From Bacteroidia bacterium (GTDB lineage: Bacteria; Bacteroidota; Bacteroidia; 2-12-FULL-35-15), in assembly GCA_020051175.1 (NCBI GenBank), contig JAGVJJ010000071.1, forward strand, positions 1 through 34,982: a stretch of DNA of 34,982 bases, in the 5' to 3' direction. Numbering within the stretch: position 1 is the stretch's first letter; each line of letters opens with the position of its first letter. A model generated the notes under the pieces. The model searched no databases. It was not told where the DNA came from and saw only the letters and a list, made by a program, of their open reading frames with translations. Made by a program: the position numbers and the translations under genes. This document shows, in pieces, positions 23,972 to 32,021 of the stretch.

Positions 23972-25252
23972 ATGACAACAAAAACAAACGCTTCAGCAAC
24001 AGAACAACACGAGAGCAGTATGTTTGATGCCGTTCTGGCAAGGCTGGATACAGCAGCAAAAATTTATGGTTTATCAGAAGATGTTGCTGTTGTTTTAAGA
24101 AACCCACTTAAGCAGGTAAAAGTAAGCCTGCCTGTAATGATGGATAATGGTAAAATTCAGGTGTTTGAAGGCTTCAGAACCATTCACTCCACAATACTTG
24201 GACCATCAAAAGGCGGAATCCGTTATGCAATGGATGTATGCGATGATGAAGTGAAGGCCCTCTCTGCATGGATGACATTTAAATGTGCCGTTGCCAACCT
24301 GCCTTATGGTGGTGGAAAAGGTGGTATAAAATGTGACCCGCGTAAAATGAGCATTGGCGAATTGGAACGATTGACAAAAGCCTATACAACTGCCCTGGCA
24401 GATGTTTTTGGGCCGGATAAAGATATACCGGCACCGGATATGGGTACCAGCGCCCGTGAAATGGCATGGATAGTAGATGCATACAACAAGGTATACCGTG
24501 GAAATTTCCCGGGGGTTGTTACCGGAAAACCGGTTGGACTGGGTGGTTCTATGGGACGTGAAACAGCTACCGGCCGTGGTGTAATGGTTGCTACACTTGC
24601 TGCATTGAAAAAAATGGACATTGATCCTAAAAAAGTTACAGCTGCCGTACAAGGGTTCGGAAATGTAGGGCTGAACGCTGCACTTTTATTAAGTGTTCAG
24701 GGTATCAGGGTATGTGCCATCGGGGATCACACAACTACCATCTGGAATGAAAAAGGCATCCATATCCAGGGCGCTATACGCTACGCCAAAGAAAACGGTG
24801 GGGTGTTGAAAGGCTTTACTGGTGGTGTTGAAATAAAAAACACAGAATTGCTTACTGCAAATGTGGATATACTTGTACCGGCAGCGCTTCAGAACGTAAT
24901 TACAGAGGAAGTAGCTGCAAACATCAAGGCGAAGCTTATTGTTGAAGGTGCAAACGGACCTACAGTAGCTGAAGCAGATCACATTTTACAGGAAAAAGGA
25001 ATTATTGTGGTGCCGGATATCCTGGCAAACAGTGGTGGTGTTACTGTATCTTATTTTGAGTGGGTGCAAAACAACTATGGCCACTACTGGACTGAGGAAG
25101 AAGTAAACATCAAGCACGACAGCTCCATGCGCGAAGCTTTCGAGCACGTATGGAACAATGCACAGCAGTATAAAACATCGTTGCGTATTGGTGCATATAT
25201 TACGGCTTTAAAGAAAATTGAGCTGGGGGTAAAAGCAAAAGGGAACTATTAA
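23972..25252 (+). CDS. Glu/Leu/Phe/Val dehydrogenase, most likely glutamate dehydrogenase
   Basis: From ATG 23972 the product has 426 residues, the usual size. The N-terminal domain has FRTIHSTILGPSKGGIRY and the catalytic lysine K116 in PYGGGKGGIK, then PAPDMGTSAREMAW; the NAD(P)-binding domain carries the dinucleotide fold VQGFGNVG, and the end has VEGANGPT and PDILANSGGVTVSYFEWVQN. These are typical for catabolic glutamate dehydrogenases, which interconvert glutamate and 2-oxoglutarate plus ammonia. The frame is open further upstream to a TTG at 23879, but these residues have no counterpart in the family. The gene is followed by a strong terminator and stands alone. Confidence 0.95.
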   Translation: MTTKTNASATEQHESSMFDAVLARLDTAAKIYGLSEDVAVVLRNPLKQVKVSLPVMMDNGKIQVFEGFRTIHSTILGPSKGGIRYAMDVCDDEVKALSAWMTFKCAVANLPYGGGKGGIKCDPRKMSIGELERLTKAYTTALADVFGPDKDIPAPDMGTSAREMAWIVDAYNKVYRGNFPGVVTGKPVGLGGSMGRETATGRGVMVATLAALKKMDIDPKKVTAAVQGFGNVGLNAALLLSVQGIRVCAIGDHTTTIWNEKGIHIQGAIRYAKENGGVLKGFTGGVEIKNTELLTANVDILVPAALQNVITEEVAANIKAKLIVEGANGPTVAEADHILQEKGIIVVPDILANSGGVTVSYFEWVQNNYGHYWTEEEVNIKHDSSMREAFEHVWNNAQQYKTSLRIGAYITALKKIELGVKAKGNY

Positions 25253-25270
25253 TACCTGTTGAAACTATGG

Positions 25271-25306
25271 AAAACACTCCTTTGTGAACAAGGGAGTGTT
25301 TTTTTT
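25271..25306 (+). terminator. Intrinsic terminator after glutamate dehydrogenase
   Basis: A stem made of AAAACACTCCTTTG and CAAGGGAGTGTTTT (one G-U pair, loop about 4 bases) is followed by eight Ts, 19 bases after the stop codon. This is the clearest intrinsic terminator in the window. It overlaps the upstream open part of the next frame and so supports its later start. Confidence 0.88.
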
Positions 25307-25346
25307 ATTTATTTTAAAACAAAACTTCTGTAACCCTGAATTTACC

Positions 25347-25664
25347 ATGTCTGTATTTGCCTCAACACCTAAACCGCCCTATTACGCAGTTATATTTACA
25401 TCTGTCAGAACAGAGAATGAACTGGGATACCATGGTACCACTGCCCGGATGGTAGAACTTGCCCGCCAGCAGGAGGGTTTTTTGGGCACGGAATCGGCCA
25501 GGGCAGAAATAGGCATTACCGTTTCTTACTGGGCCGATCTTGAATCCATAAAAAAATGGAAGGAAAACACGGAACACCTTGCTGCTCAGGAAGCTGGTAA
25601 GAACAAATGGTACAGCAGCTATAAAGTACGCATTTGTAAAGTTGAAAAAGATTATGGTTTTTAA
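25347..25664 (+). CDS. Antibiotic biosynthesis monooxygenase-like small protein
   Basis: The 105-residue product (ATG 25347; the frame is open from 25284, but that part is the terminator) resembles the dimeric ferredoxin-like ABM family: YYAVIFTSVRT as first strand, MVELARQQEGFLGTESARAEIGITVSYWADLESIKKWKENTEHLAAQ in the middle, and WYSSYKVRICKVEKDYGF at the end. Bacteroidota members of this group are commonly annotated as antibiotic biosynthesis monooxygenase, though many act as haem-degrading or housekeeping proteins. No haem ligand can be stated. It is a single gene with 58 bases to the TPR regulator. Confidence 0.87.
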   Translation: MSVFASTPKPPYYAVIFTSVRTENELGYHGTTARMVELARQQEGFLGTESARAEIGITVSYWADLESIKKWKENTEHLAAQEAGKNKWYSSYKVRICKVEKDYGF

Positions 25665-25722
25665 TGAAGGGCAAATTACCACATATGCAAAACACAACGG
25701 TGGAATAATAATATAGCTGAAA

Positions 25723-27777
25723 ATGACATTAAAATTACTTCGCTATATAATTGTTTCGGGCATTCTGCTGGCCATTGTTAATAATTGGTCTGGGCTTTGC
25801 GCGCAAAACCCGGGCACCGACTCTTTACGCATACTCATCAAAACAGACAAACCGGACACAAACAAAGTAAAACATCTGTATGTATTAGCCTGGAACTATT
25901 TTCACAAAGGTGAATATGACAGCGGGCTGCATTACAACAGCCAAGCACTCAACCTCGCAGAAAAACTTTACTTCAAAAAAGGTGTTTCCGTAGCATATAG
26001 CAATACAGGCTTTTTTTATCAAACCACTGCCGATTATGCCAATGCACTGGAATATTATTTCAAGGCATTAAAAATTGATGAAGCCATCAAAAACAAAAAT
26101 GGAATTGCCAGGGACATCGGAAGCATTGGCAATATATACTGGCTCAAAGGCGATTACAAAAAAGCGCTGGAGTATTACGAAAAAGCACTCCGTTTGTCCG
26201 ACACCCTGGGCAACAAATCAACCTCGGCCGTTCAGCTTGCCAACATAGGCAACATATATTTTAAAGATAAGGATTTTAAAAAGGCGCGCGAATATTATTC
26301 CAAGGCTCTGGATATTGGCGAAAAACAGGGCGATGATTACCTCATTGCAAATATGTTTGGCAACATTGGCAGCACCTACTCCGAGCTGGGAAACAACAAA
26401 ATGGCATTGATATTTTGCTTTAAAGCCCTGGAGCTATCCAAAAAGAATGCCGACAACTATGGTGTCATCAACCACCACATAGCCCTCGGACAAATATATA
26501 CCGCGCAAAAAGAATATAAAAATGCTTACGATTATTTAATGAAAGCACACGCATTTGCCGATAGTGTAAATGCTAAAAACGAGCAGTTGGATTTGTATGA
26601 ATCGCTGGGTACACTTTATGAAAAATCCAGTGTGCCTTTGCCTGATAGTACAGGAAACAAAATACTTAACGCTGAACAAATGCGCCTTCACGCTATCGCA
26701 TATTATAAGCGCTCCGTTGAGATAAAAAATGCGATCCTTGATGAGGAAACAAAGAAAAAGCTGGTTCAGAATGAAATGAACTACGAATTTGATAAGAAAG
26801 AGGCTGCTGCCAAAGCTGAACAGGAGAAAAAAGACGTAGAAATGCAGGCTGGAGCTAAAAGACAAAATTTCATCATCATACTTGTCTCTTCCCTCCTGCT
26901 CGTTGTTTTCCTGTTTGCATTGTTCATTTTCCGTTCCCTCCGCATAACACGCAGACAAAAACACCGGATTGAAATCAGCAGCAGCGAAACACAAAAACAA
27001 AAAAAGATAATCGAAGAAAAAAACAGGAGCATTACCGATAGTATAAAGTATGCAAAACGCATACAGCAGGCCTTGCTGAGGGAAGAGGAACATGTAAGCA
27101 TGCATTTACCAGAACATTTTATACTTTTTCTGCCGAAAGACATCGTAAGTGGCGACTTTTACTGGGGCACTGAAAAAGGAGAATACTGGTATTTTGTAGC
27201 AGCAGACTGCACAGGACATGGCGTTCCGGGGGCAATTATGAGCATGTTGGGCATTGCATTTCTTAACGATATTATTTTGTCGGAGGTGCTGCTTACACCT
27301 GCTGAAATATTGGATCGCCTGCGCGAACGGGTTATCAAGGAATTGCGCCAGAAGGATGAAACCATTGAAAACAAAGACGGAATGGACATATCTCTTTGCA
27401 GGCTAAACCTAAAAACAAAGGAGTTGCAATGGGCCGGGGCCAATAATGCACTTTATCTCATCCGTAACGGAAATCAGGAAAAAATCAAAGCTGACAAGCA
27501 GCCCATCGGCTATCACCCGGAAAGCAAGCCATTTACAAACCATGAATTTAAGCTATGTGAAGGAGATAGTATATATATATACACCGATGGTTATGCCGAC
27601 CAGTTTGGCGGTCCGCAGGAAAAGAAACTGGGATTCAAAAAAATGGAAAACCTATTCATCATACATAACCACAGACCCATGAAGGAACAGAAAGCAACCT
27701 TCAATAAACGCTTTATGGAATGGAAAGGACAACAGGAACAAACGGACGATGTTTGTATTTTTGGAGTGAGGGTGTAA
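25723..27777 (+). CDS. TPR-containing membrane protein with SpoIIE/PP2C-type phosphatase domain
   Basis: The 684-residue protein has a signal segment (MTLKLLRYIIVSGILL to SGLCAQ), about six TPR units in the periplasmic part (residues 45-290, for example YANALEYYFKALKID and YKKALEYYEKALRL), a helix with coiled-coil character, a transmembrane helix (about 382-403), a second coiled coil and a cytosolic PP2C-like phosphatase domain (about 455-684). Metal-binding Asp residues are seen in ADCTGHGVPGA, YTDGYADQ and DDVCIFGV. Such proteins, common in Bacteroidota, probably dephosphorylate an anti-anti-sigma or similar partner in response to periplasmic binding by the TPRs; no partner gene is close. 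It converges on the cysteine desulfurase with 12 bases between stops. Confidence 0.9.
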   Translation: MTLKLLRYIIVSGILLAIVNNWSGLCAQNPGTDSLRILIKTDKPDTNKVKHLYVLAWNYFHKGEYDSGLHYNSQALNLAEKLYFKKGVSVAYSNTGFFYQTTADYANALEYYFKALKIDEAIKNKNGIARDIGSIGNIYWLKGDYKKALEYYEKALRLSDTLGNKSTSAVQLANIGNIYFKDKDFKKAREYYSKALDIGEKQGDDYLIANMFGNIGSTYSELGNNKMALIFCFKALELSKKNADNYGVINHHIALGQIYTAQKEYKNAYDYLMKAHAFADSVNAKNEQLDLYESLGTLYEKSSVPLPDSTGNKILNAEQMRLHAIAYYKRSVEIKNAILDEETKKKLVQNEMNYEFDKKEAAAKAEQEKKDVEMQAGAKRQNFIIILVSSLLLVVFLFALFIFRSLRITRRQKHRIEISSSETQKQKKIIEEKNRSITDSIKYAKRIQQALLREEEHVSMHLPEHFILFLPKDIVSGDFYWGTEKGEYWYFVAADCTGHGVPGAIMSMLGIAFLNDIILSEVLLTPAEILDRLRERVIKELRQKDETIENKDGMDISLCRLNLKTKELQWAGANNALYLIRNGNQEKIKADKQPIGYHPESKPFTNHEFKLCEGDSIYIYTDGYADQFGGPQEKKLGFKKMENLFIIHNHRPMKEQKATFNKRFMEWKGQQEQTDDVCIFGVRV

Positions 27778-27789
27778 AATACCCGGACA

Positions 27790-28935
27790 TTATTTCTTTA
27801 GCTCTATAACAGCTGTTGTTACCAGTCCAACAACTTCTTCCACCTCTTCTGCGGTAGTATATTTACCAAGGCTGAAACGTACGGTTCCGTATGAATCCTC
27901 ATCGCTCAAACCCATAGCCTTTAATACATGCGAAGGTTCTGCAACAGCAGATGTACAGGCCGAACCCATTGCAACTGCAAGATTTGGAAGTTTACTGATC
28001 AGCTTCTCTGACCGTATGCCCTTAAAAGTAATGCTGCTCACATTAAAAAGCCGGTTTTTAATGCTGCCGTTGATATAAACATTTCCAATATCGCACAGTT
28101 GTTGTTCCAGCCTGGTTCTAAGCCTCGAAATCCGGGCCGAGTCATCCCACATTTCCCCTTTTGCCAGCGCACATGCAGCACCCAATCCAACAATACCCGG
28201 TACATTCAGTGTTCCGGACCTTAGCCCCCGCTCATGGCCTCCCCCATCTATTTGAGCAGCGAGTGCCACTCTTGGATTTTTTCTTCTTACATACAAAGCT
28301 CCTGCACCCTTTGGCCCATAAAGCTTATGGCCGCTTAAGCAGAGCAGATCAATTCCAAGCTCCTCCACATCACAGTTGATTTTCCCTGCTGCCTGAGTAG
28401 CATCGCACATAAAAATGCTGTTGTTTTTGTGTACCAGTTCTGCAATCTGTTCTACAGGTTGTATCACACCCGTTTCATTGTTTACATACATCACAGCAAC
28501 CAGAATAGTGTCAGGCCTTAAAACCGATTTCAGCTCTGCCAGGTCTACCAGCCCTTCCCTGTCCACATCCAGGTAAGTAACGCTTGCCCCTTTTTTCTCC
28601 AGTTGCCTGCAGGTATCCAGCACCGCTTTGTGCTCCGTTTTAACCGTGACAATGTGACTTCCTTTTGACCGATAGTTTTCCCATACACCCTTGATAGCCA
28701 AGTTAATAGCTTCGGTTGCACCAGAGGTAAACACAATCTCCTGCGAAGTGCAATTAATAAGTCCGGCAACCTGTTCACGTGCTGTTTTCACAGCATCTTC
28801 GGCAACCCAGCCAAAAGCATGTGTTCGGCTGGCCGCATTTCCAAACTTATCAGAAAAATAAGGCAACATGGCATCCAGCACCCGCTTATCAACAGGAGTG
28901 GTGGCATTGTAATCCATATAAATCGGAAGTTTCAC
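27790..28935 (-). CDS. Cysteine desulfurase, IscS/NifS type
   Basis: A PLP enzyme that takes sulfur from cysteine for Fe-S clusters or tRNA modification. It has the N-terminal YMDYNATTP, TEHKAVLDT, the PLP lysine in SGHKLYGPKG (about K204) and the active-site Cys in GSACTS (about C327), with the long flexible loop of the IscS/NifS class. GTG 28935 gives 381 residues beginning VKLPIY as in relatives. An ATG at 28953 would extend it by six residues but lies upstream of the TAnnTTTG box at 28941-28948, so the later start is preferred; an ATG at 28917 is also possible. It is divergent from the SUF operon. Which pathway it serves cannot be told from the sequence. Confidence 0.9.
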   Translation of the reverse strand: MKLPIYMDYNATTPVDKRVLDAMLPYFSDKFGNAASRTHAFGWVAEDAVKTAREQVAGLINCTSQEIVFTSGATEAINLAIKGVWENYRSKGSHIVTVKTEHKAVLDTCRQLEKKGASVTYLDVDREGLVDLAELKSVLRPDTILVAVMYVNNETGVIQPVEQIAELVHKNNSIFMCDATQAAGKINCDVEELGIDLLCLSGHKLYGPKGAGALYVRRKNPRVALAAQIDGGGHERGLRSGTLNVPGIVGLGAACALAKGEMWDDSARISRLRTRLEQQLCDIGNVYINGSIKNRLFNVSSITFKGIRSEKLISKLPNLAVAMGSACTSAVAEPSHVLKAMGLSDEDSYGTVRFSLGKYTTAEEVEEVVGLVTTAVIELKK

Positions 28936-28940
28936 GGATA

Positions 28941-28948
28941 CAAAAGTA
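28941..28948 (-). promoter_or_regulatory. TAnnTTTG box overlapping the iscS-like gene start
   Basis: The minus strand reads TACTTTTG. It lies between the ATG at 28953 and the GTG at 28935. If used, the transcript begins about at the GTG and would be leaderless, or the start is ATG 28917. Confidence 0.4.
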
Positions 28949-29118
28949 CACAATCAAAAACAATAACTTTTCAGCAAAATCTGTGAATCTGTGGCTCAAA
29001 ATCGATTGTTAAAGGAACAAACTGCCAAATTTTGTGAAAAAGCGCCATTTATAAGGCAACTGCGCTAATCGTTATTCGTTTTTATTCCTTATTCGTAAGC
29101 CTTATTTAGAATTATTCT

Positions 29119-29126
29119 TAACTTTG
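29119..29126 (+). promoter_or_regulatory. TAnnTTTG promoter box for sufS
   Basis: TAACTTTG lies 10 bases before ATG 29137, so the leader would be very short. No -33 TTTG at the normal distance. The upstream part of this spacer (29070-29100) holds a copy of the TTACGAATAACG repeat in inverted orientation. Confidence 0.45.
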
Positions 29127-29136
29127 TAGAACATAA

Positions 29137-30384
29137 ATGAACGCCACAAAAACCATAGATACAACGGGCATTGATATTGAAAAAATCCGGGCTGATTTTC
29201 CTTTGCTTTCGCGCAAAGTAAACGGAAAACCGCTGGTTTATTTTGATAATGGGGCAACGGCCCAAAAACCCAACCGGGTAATTGAAGCCCTCAACCATTA
29301 CTACAGGTTCGACAATGCCAATATTCACCGTGGGGTTCATACATTGAGCCGTGAGATCACCCTTGCTTATGAAAACGCCCGCAATACTGTCCGGAAACAC
29401 CTGAACGCTGCAAATCCTTATGAAATTGTTTTTACCAAAGGCACTACAGATTCCATCAACCTGGTGGCTTCTTCCTTTGCAAAAAAATACATTTCCAGGG
29501 GCGATGAGGTGATTGTTTCCGTAATGGAACATCACTCCAACATTCTTCCCTGGCAGCAGGTATGTGAGGAAAGAGGTGCCATTTTAAAAGCCATCCCCAT
29601 CAATGAAGCAGGGGAACTGGTGATGGAAGAATATTACAGGCTGTTGAGCCCCAAAACCAAGATAGTTGCTGTAGCACATGTATCCAATACACTTGGAACA
29701 ATAAACCCTGTAAAAGAAATCATTGCTGCTGCACATGCAAAAAATATTCCTGTGCTGCTGGATGGAGCACAGGCTGTGCCACACATAAAGGTAGATGTTC
29801 AGGAACTGGATTGCGACTTCTACTGCTTCAGCGCCCATAAAGTGTTTGGCCCTACCGGTGTTGGAATACTTTACGGTAAAGAAAAATGGCTCAATGCAAT
29901 GCCACCTTACCAGGTGGGTGGAGGAACAATAAAAACCGTGAGCTTTGAAAAAACGGAGTATGCAGATCTCCCTTTAAAATTTGAAGCCGGAACACCTGAT
30001 ATTTCGGGAGGTATAGGACTTGCTGCAGCCCTTGATTATGTGAATGAAATTGGTTTGGATGCCATTACCGAATATGAACACGGACTATTGCAATACGCTA
30101 CAACCGAAATAAAAAAGCTGAAGGATGTTAAAATCATTGGCACTGCAAAAGAAAAAGCAGGTGTATTATCCTTTGCTGTGGAAGGCATTCACCCCTTCGA
30201 TATAGGTACACTTCTGGATCAACTGGGAGTGGCGGTACGTACAGGACATCATTGCACCCAACCTCTGGTTGCATTTTATTGTATCCCGGGAACGGTACGT
30301 GTTTCATTTGCTTTCTATAACACCAAAGAAGAGATAAATATTTTTATTGAAGGTCTTGAAAAGGCAATAAGAATGCTGAAATAA
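29137..30384 (+). CDS. sufS: Cysteine desulfurase SufS
   Basis: The 415-residue enzyme is the SufS-class desulfurase: N-terminal DIEKIRADFPLLSRKVNGKPLVYFDNGATAQKP, NIHRGVHTLS, the PLP lysine K235 in SAHKVFGPTG, and catalytic C373 in RTGHHCTQPL. SufS passes sulfur to the Cys of SufE, encoded next in this operon. The sequence and length are typical, and the start agrees with the short N-terminal extension found in the family. The operon continues with sufE, a DUF59 gene and a DUF2480 gene. sufB, sufC and sufD are not in the window. Confidence 0.96.
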   Translation: MNATKTIDTTGIDIEKIRADFPLLSRKVNGKPLVYFDNGATAQKPNRVIEALNHYYRFDNANIHRGVHTLSREITLAYENARNTVRKHLNAANPYEIVFTKGTTDSINLVASSFAKKYISRGDEVIVSVMEHHSNILPWQQVCEERGAILKAIPINEAGELVMEEYYRLLSPKTKIVAVAHVSNTLGTINPVKEIIAAAHAKNIPVLLDGAQAVPHIKVDVQELDCDFYCFSAHKVFGPTGVGILYGKEKWLNAMPPYQVGGGTIKTVSFEKTEYADLPLKFEAGTPDISGGIGLAAALDYVNEIGLDAITEYEHGLLQYATTEIKKLKDVKIIGTAKEKAGVLSFAVEGIHPFDIGTLLDQLGVAVRTGHHCTQPLVAFYCIPGTVRVSFAFYNTKEEINIFIEGLEKAIRMLK

Positions 30385-30400
30385 ATAAAATAATTTTGTT

Positions 30401-30435
30401 AAAACCCCTCCCCTTTGGGGAGGCTGGGTGGGGCC
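30401..30435 (+). repeat. G/C-run element in the sufE leader
   Basis: CCTCCCC-TTT-GGGGAGG (30407-30423) forms a tight 7-bp hairpin, followed by GGGTGGGG just before ATG 30437. The G runs could also pair with the C runs in an alternative way or form a two-layer quadruplex. Similar C/G-run blocks are known as dispersed repeats in Bacteroidota genomes (from memory). It can affect translation of sufE. Confidence 0.55.
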
Positions 30436-30436
30436 T

Positions 30437-30859
30437 ATGACAATAGAAGAAACAGAACAGGAAATAGTTGATGAGTTTGAGCTCTTTGACGATTGGATGC
30501 AGAAATACGAACATTTGATTGAGCTTGGCAAATCCCTGCCAATCATTGATTCAAAGCACAAAACAGAAGATAAGCTTATAAAAGGCTGCCAGGCGCAGGT
30601 GTGGCTGCACTCCGAACTGAAAGACGGTAAAATTGTTTATACAGCCGATAGTGATGCTATCATTACCAAAGGCATGGTAGCCCTTATGGTGAGAGTACTT
30701 TCCAACCATACACCCGATGAGATTTTAAATGCAAAACTTGATTTTGTTGATACGATTGGACTTAAGCAGCACTTGTCACCCACCCGCAGCAACGGACTGG
30801 TAAGCATGATTAAACAAATGAAAATGGATGCTTTCGCTTTTAAAGTTAAAAGTGAATGA
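30437..30859 (+). CDS. sufE: Sulfur acceptor protein SufE
   Basis: ATG 30437 gives 140 residues; an in-frame GTG at 30428 inside the G-rich hairpin is less likely. The family marks are EEFELFDDWMQKYEHLIELGK near the N-terminus, the acceptor Cys51 in LIKGCQAQVWL, and the end motif LKQHLSPTRSNGLVSMI. SufE accepts persulfide sulfur from SufS and hands it to the SufBCD scaffold. It is the second gene of the operon; the 52-base gap to sufS contains a G/C-run repeat. Confidence 0.95.
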   Translation: MTIEETEQEIVDEFELFDDWMQKYEHLIELGKSLPIIDSKHKTEDKLIKGCQAQVWLHSELKDGKIVYTADSDAIITKGMVALMVRVLSNHTPDEILNAKLDFVDTIGLKQHLSPTRSNGLVSMIKQMKMDAFAFKVKSE

Positions 30860-30879
30860 ACTGATAAGTAAAAAGAGAA

Positions 30880-30923
30880 AAAAGTCAAAAGTCAAAAATA
30901 AAATTGAGTTCCTTTTGACTTTT
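30880..30923 (+). repeat. Perfect 12-bp inverted repeat before the DUF59 gene
   Basis: AAAAGTCAAAAG (30880-30891) and CTTTTGACTTTT (30912-30923) are exact inverted copies with a 20-base loop, 27 bases ahead of ATG 30951. AGTCAAA occurs twice in tandem on the left side. It resembles the hairpins before hflX and the DUF2480 gene. Confidence 0.65.
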
Positions 30924-30950
30924 AACTTAAAAACTTAAGCACTTAAAAAA

Positions 30951-31280
30951 ATGCCCGCAATAATCAACACACACGATACACCGCTTGCACAAAGGGTTAT
31001 CGATACAATAAAAACCTGTTACGACCCCGAAATCCCTGTTGATATCTGGGAGCTGGGGTTGATTTACGAAATTAATATTGATGAAGAGAACAATCTTGGA
31101 GTAAAAATGACACTTACTTCGCCTTCATGTCCGGTAGCGGAAACGTTACCACCCGAAGTAGAGCAGAAGCTTCGCGAAGTAGAAGGCATAAGATCAGCCA
31201 AAGTGGAAATCACCTTTGAACCACCCTGGGAAAAAGAAATGATGAGCGAAGTAGCCCAGCTGGAATTAGGGTTTATGTAA
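30951..31280 (+). CDS. SUF-system DUF59 (MIP18-like) Fe-S assembly protein
   Basis: The 109-residue product has the DUF59/PaaD-like marks YDPEIPVDIWELGLIYEI, a short beta hairpin, TLTSPSCPVAETLPPEVE with the conserved Cys, and VEITFEPPWEKEMMSEVAQLELG at the end. Members linked to SUF operons help in Fe-S cluster assembly or transfer. It is the third gene of the sufS operon, behind a spacer of 91 bases with an inverted repeat. In Bacteroidota it usually sits in exactly this place, next to the DUF2480 gene. Confidence 0.93.
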   Translation: MPAIINTHDTPLAQRVIDTIKTCYDPEIPVDIWELGLIYEINIDEENNLGVKMTLTSPSCPVAETLPPEVEQKLREVEGIRSAKVEITFEPPWEKEMMSEVAQLELGFM

Positions 31281-31288
31281 AATAGATC

Positions 31289-31347
31289 TGAGACTTGAGA
31301 TTTGAGACAAAAACTCTGGTATCTCTCGTCTCAAATCTCACATCTCA
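31289..31347 (+). repeat. 13-bp inverted repeat before the DUF2480 gene
   Basis: TGAGATTTGAGAC (31296-31308) pairs perfectly with GTCTCAAATCTCA (31328-31340), loop 19 bases. Five more pairs (31289-31293 with 31343-31347) extend it. It lies 14 bases before ATG 31362. TGAGA/TCTCA words recur within it. Confidence 0.7.
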
Positions 31348-31361
31348 TTTCTAAACAAAAA

Positions 31362-31865
31362 ATGGAAATCATAAATAAAGTTGCACAAAGCGGTATCATC
31401 ACTATCGATCTTGAGGAATTATATCCTGAGGGTGAACGTGTTTTATTAGATATAAAGGACCAGCTTTTCCAGGGCCTGATATTGAAGGAAAAAGACTTTC
31501 GTGAATTTATAAAAAATGAAAACTGGAGCAGGTACACCGGAAAATACGTTGCAGTAACCTGCTCTGCCGATGCCATTGTCCCAACATGGGCATACATGCT
31601 TCTTGCCATTCAGCTGGAACCTTTTGCGAAAAAAGCCGTTTTCGGAAACCTTGAAACACTGGAAACCATTTTATACAATGAGGTCCTGAATAAGCTGAAT
31701 ATAAATGATTACAAAGATGCCCGCATTGTTATAAAAGGATGCAGCAAGCTCCCTGTACCTATAGCCGCTTTTGTGGAAGCTACGCGCCTTCTAACACCTG
31801 TCGCCAAAAGCATCATGTATGGTGAACCGTGCTCTACTGTTCCACTGTACAAAAAAGCGAAATAA
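31362..31865 (+). CDS. DUF2480 family protein
   Basis: ATG 31362 gives 167 residues; the frame is open from 31302, but that part is the inverted repeat. The sequence is typical of DUF2480: NKVAQSGIITIDLEELYPEGERVLLDIKDQLF, LILKEKDFREFIK, WSRYTGKYVAVTCSADAIVPTWAYMLLA, and KGCSKLPVPIAAFVEATRLLTPVAKSIMYGEPCSTVPLYKK. Three Cys are conserved in the C-terminal half. Members occur at the end of SUF operons in Bacteroidota, but the function is not known; a role in Fe-S biogenesis is inferred from the context. Confidence 0.88.
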   Translation: MEIINKVAQSGIITIDLEELYPEGERVLLDIKDQLFQGLILKEKDFREFIKNENWSRYTGKYVAVTCSADAIVPTWAYMLLAIQLEPFAKKAVFGNLETLETILYNEVLNKLNINDYKDARIVIKGCSKLPVPIAAFVEATRLLTPVAKSIMYGEPCSTVPLYKKAK

Positions 31866-31960
31866 TAACCCCCGCCAAACCCAGTGAATGTGGCTGGAAA
31901 CTTATTTTGTTCAAAAGCAACCTTTAAGTTCCAACACGTGTCTTTTCTTATAAAATCGTT

Positions 31961-31968
31961 TACCTTTG
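31961..31968 (+). promoter_or_regulatory. TAnnTTTG promoter box for the PKD protein
   Basis: TACCTTTG lies 53 bases upstream of ATG 32022. No TTTG at -33. Confidence 0.4.
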
Positions 31969-32021
31969 TTTCTTTACTGAAACGTCAAAAGAAAGCGGTT
32001 TTTTCGGCAACAGCTCAAGGA

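Noticed and set aside
26536..27105. 189-codon frame antisense to the TPR/PP2C gene
   Set aside because: Leu/Phe/Cys-rich translation mirrors the Lys/Glu-rich coiled coil on the other strand; not a gene.
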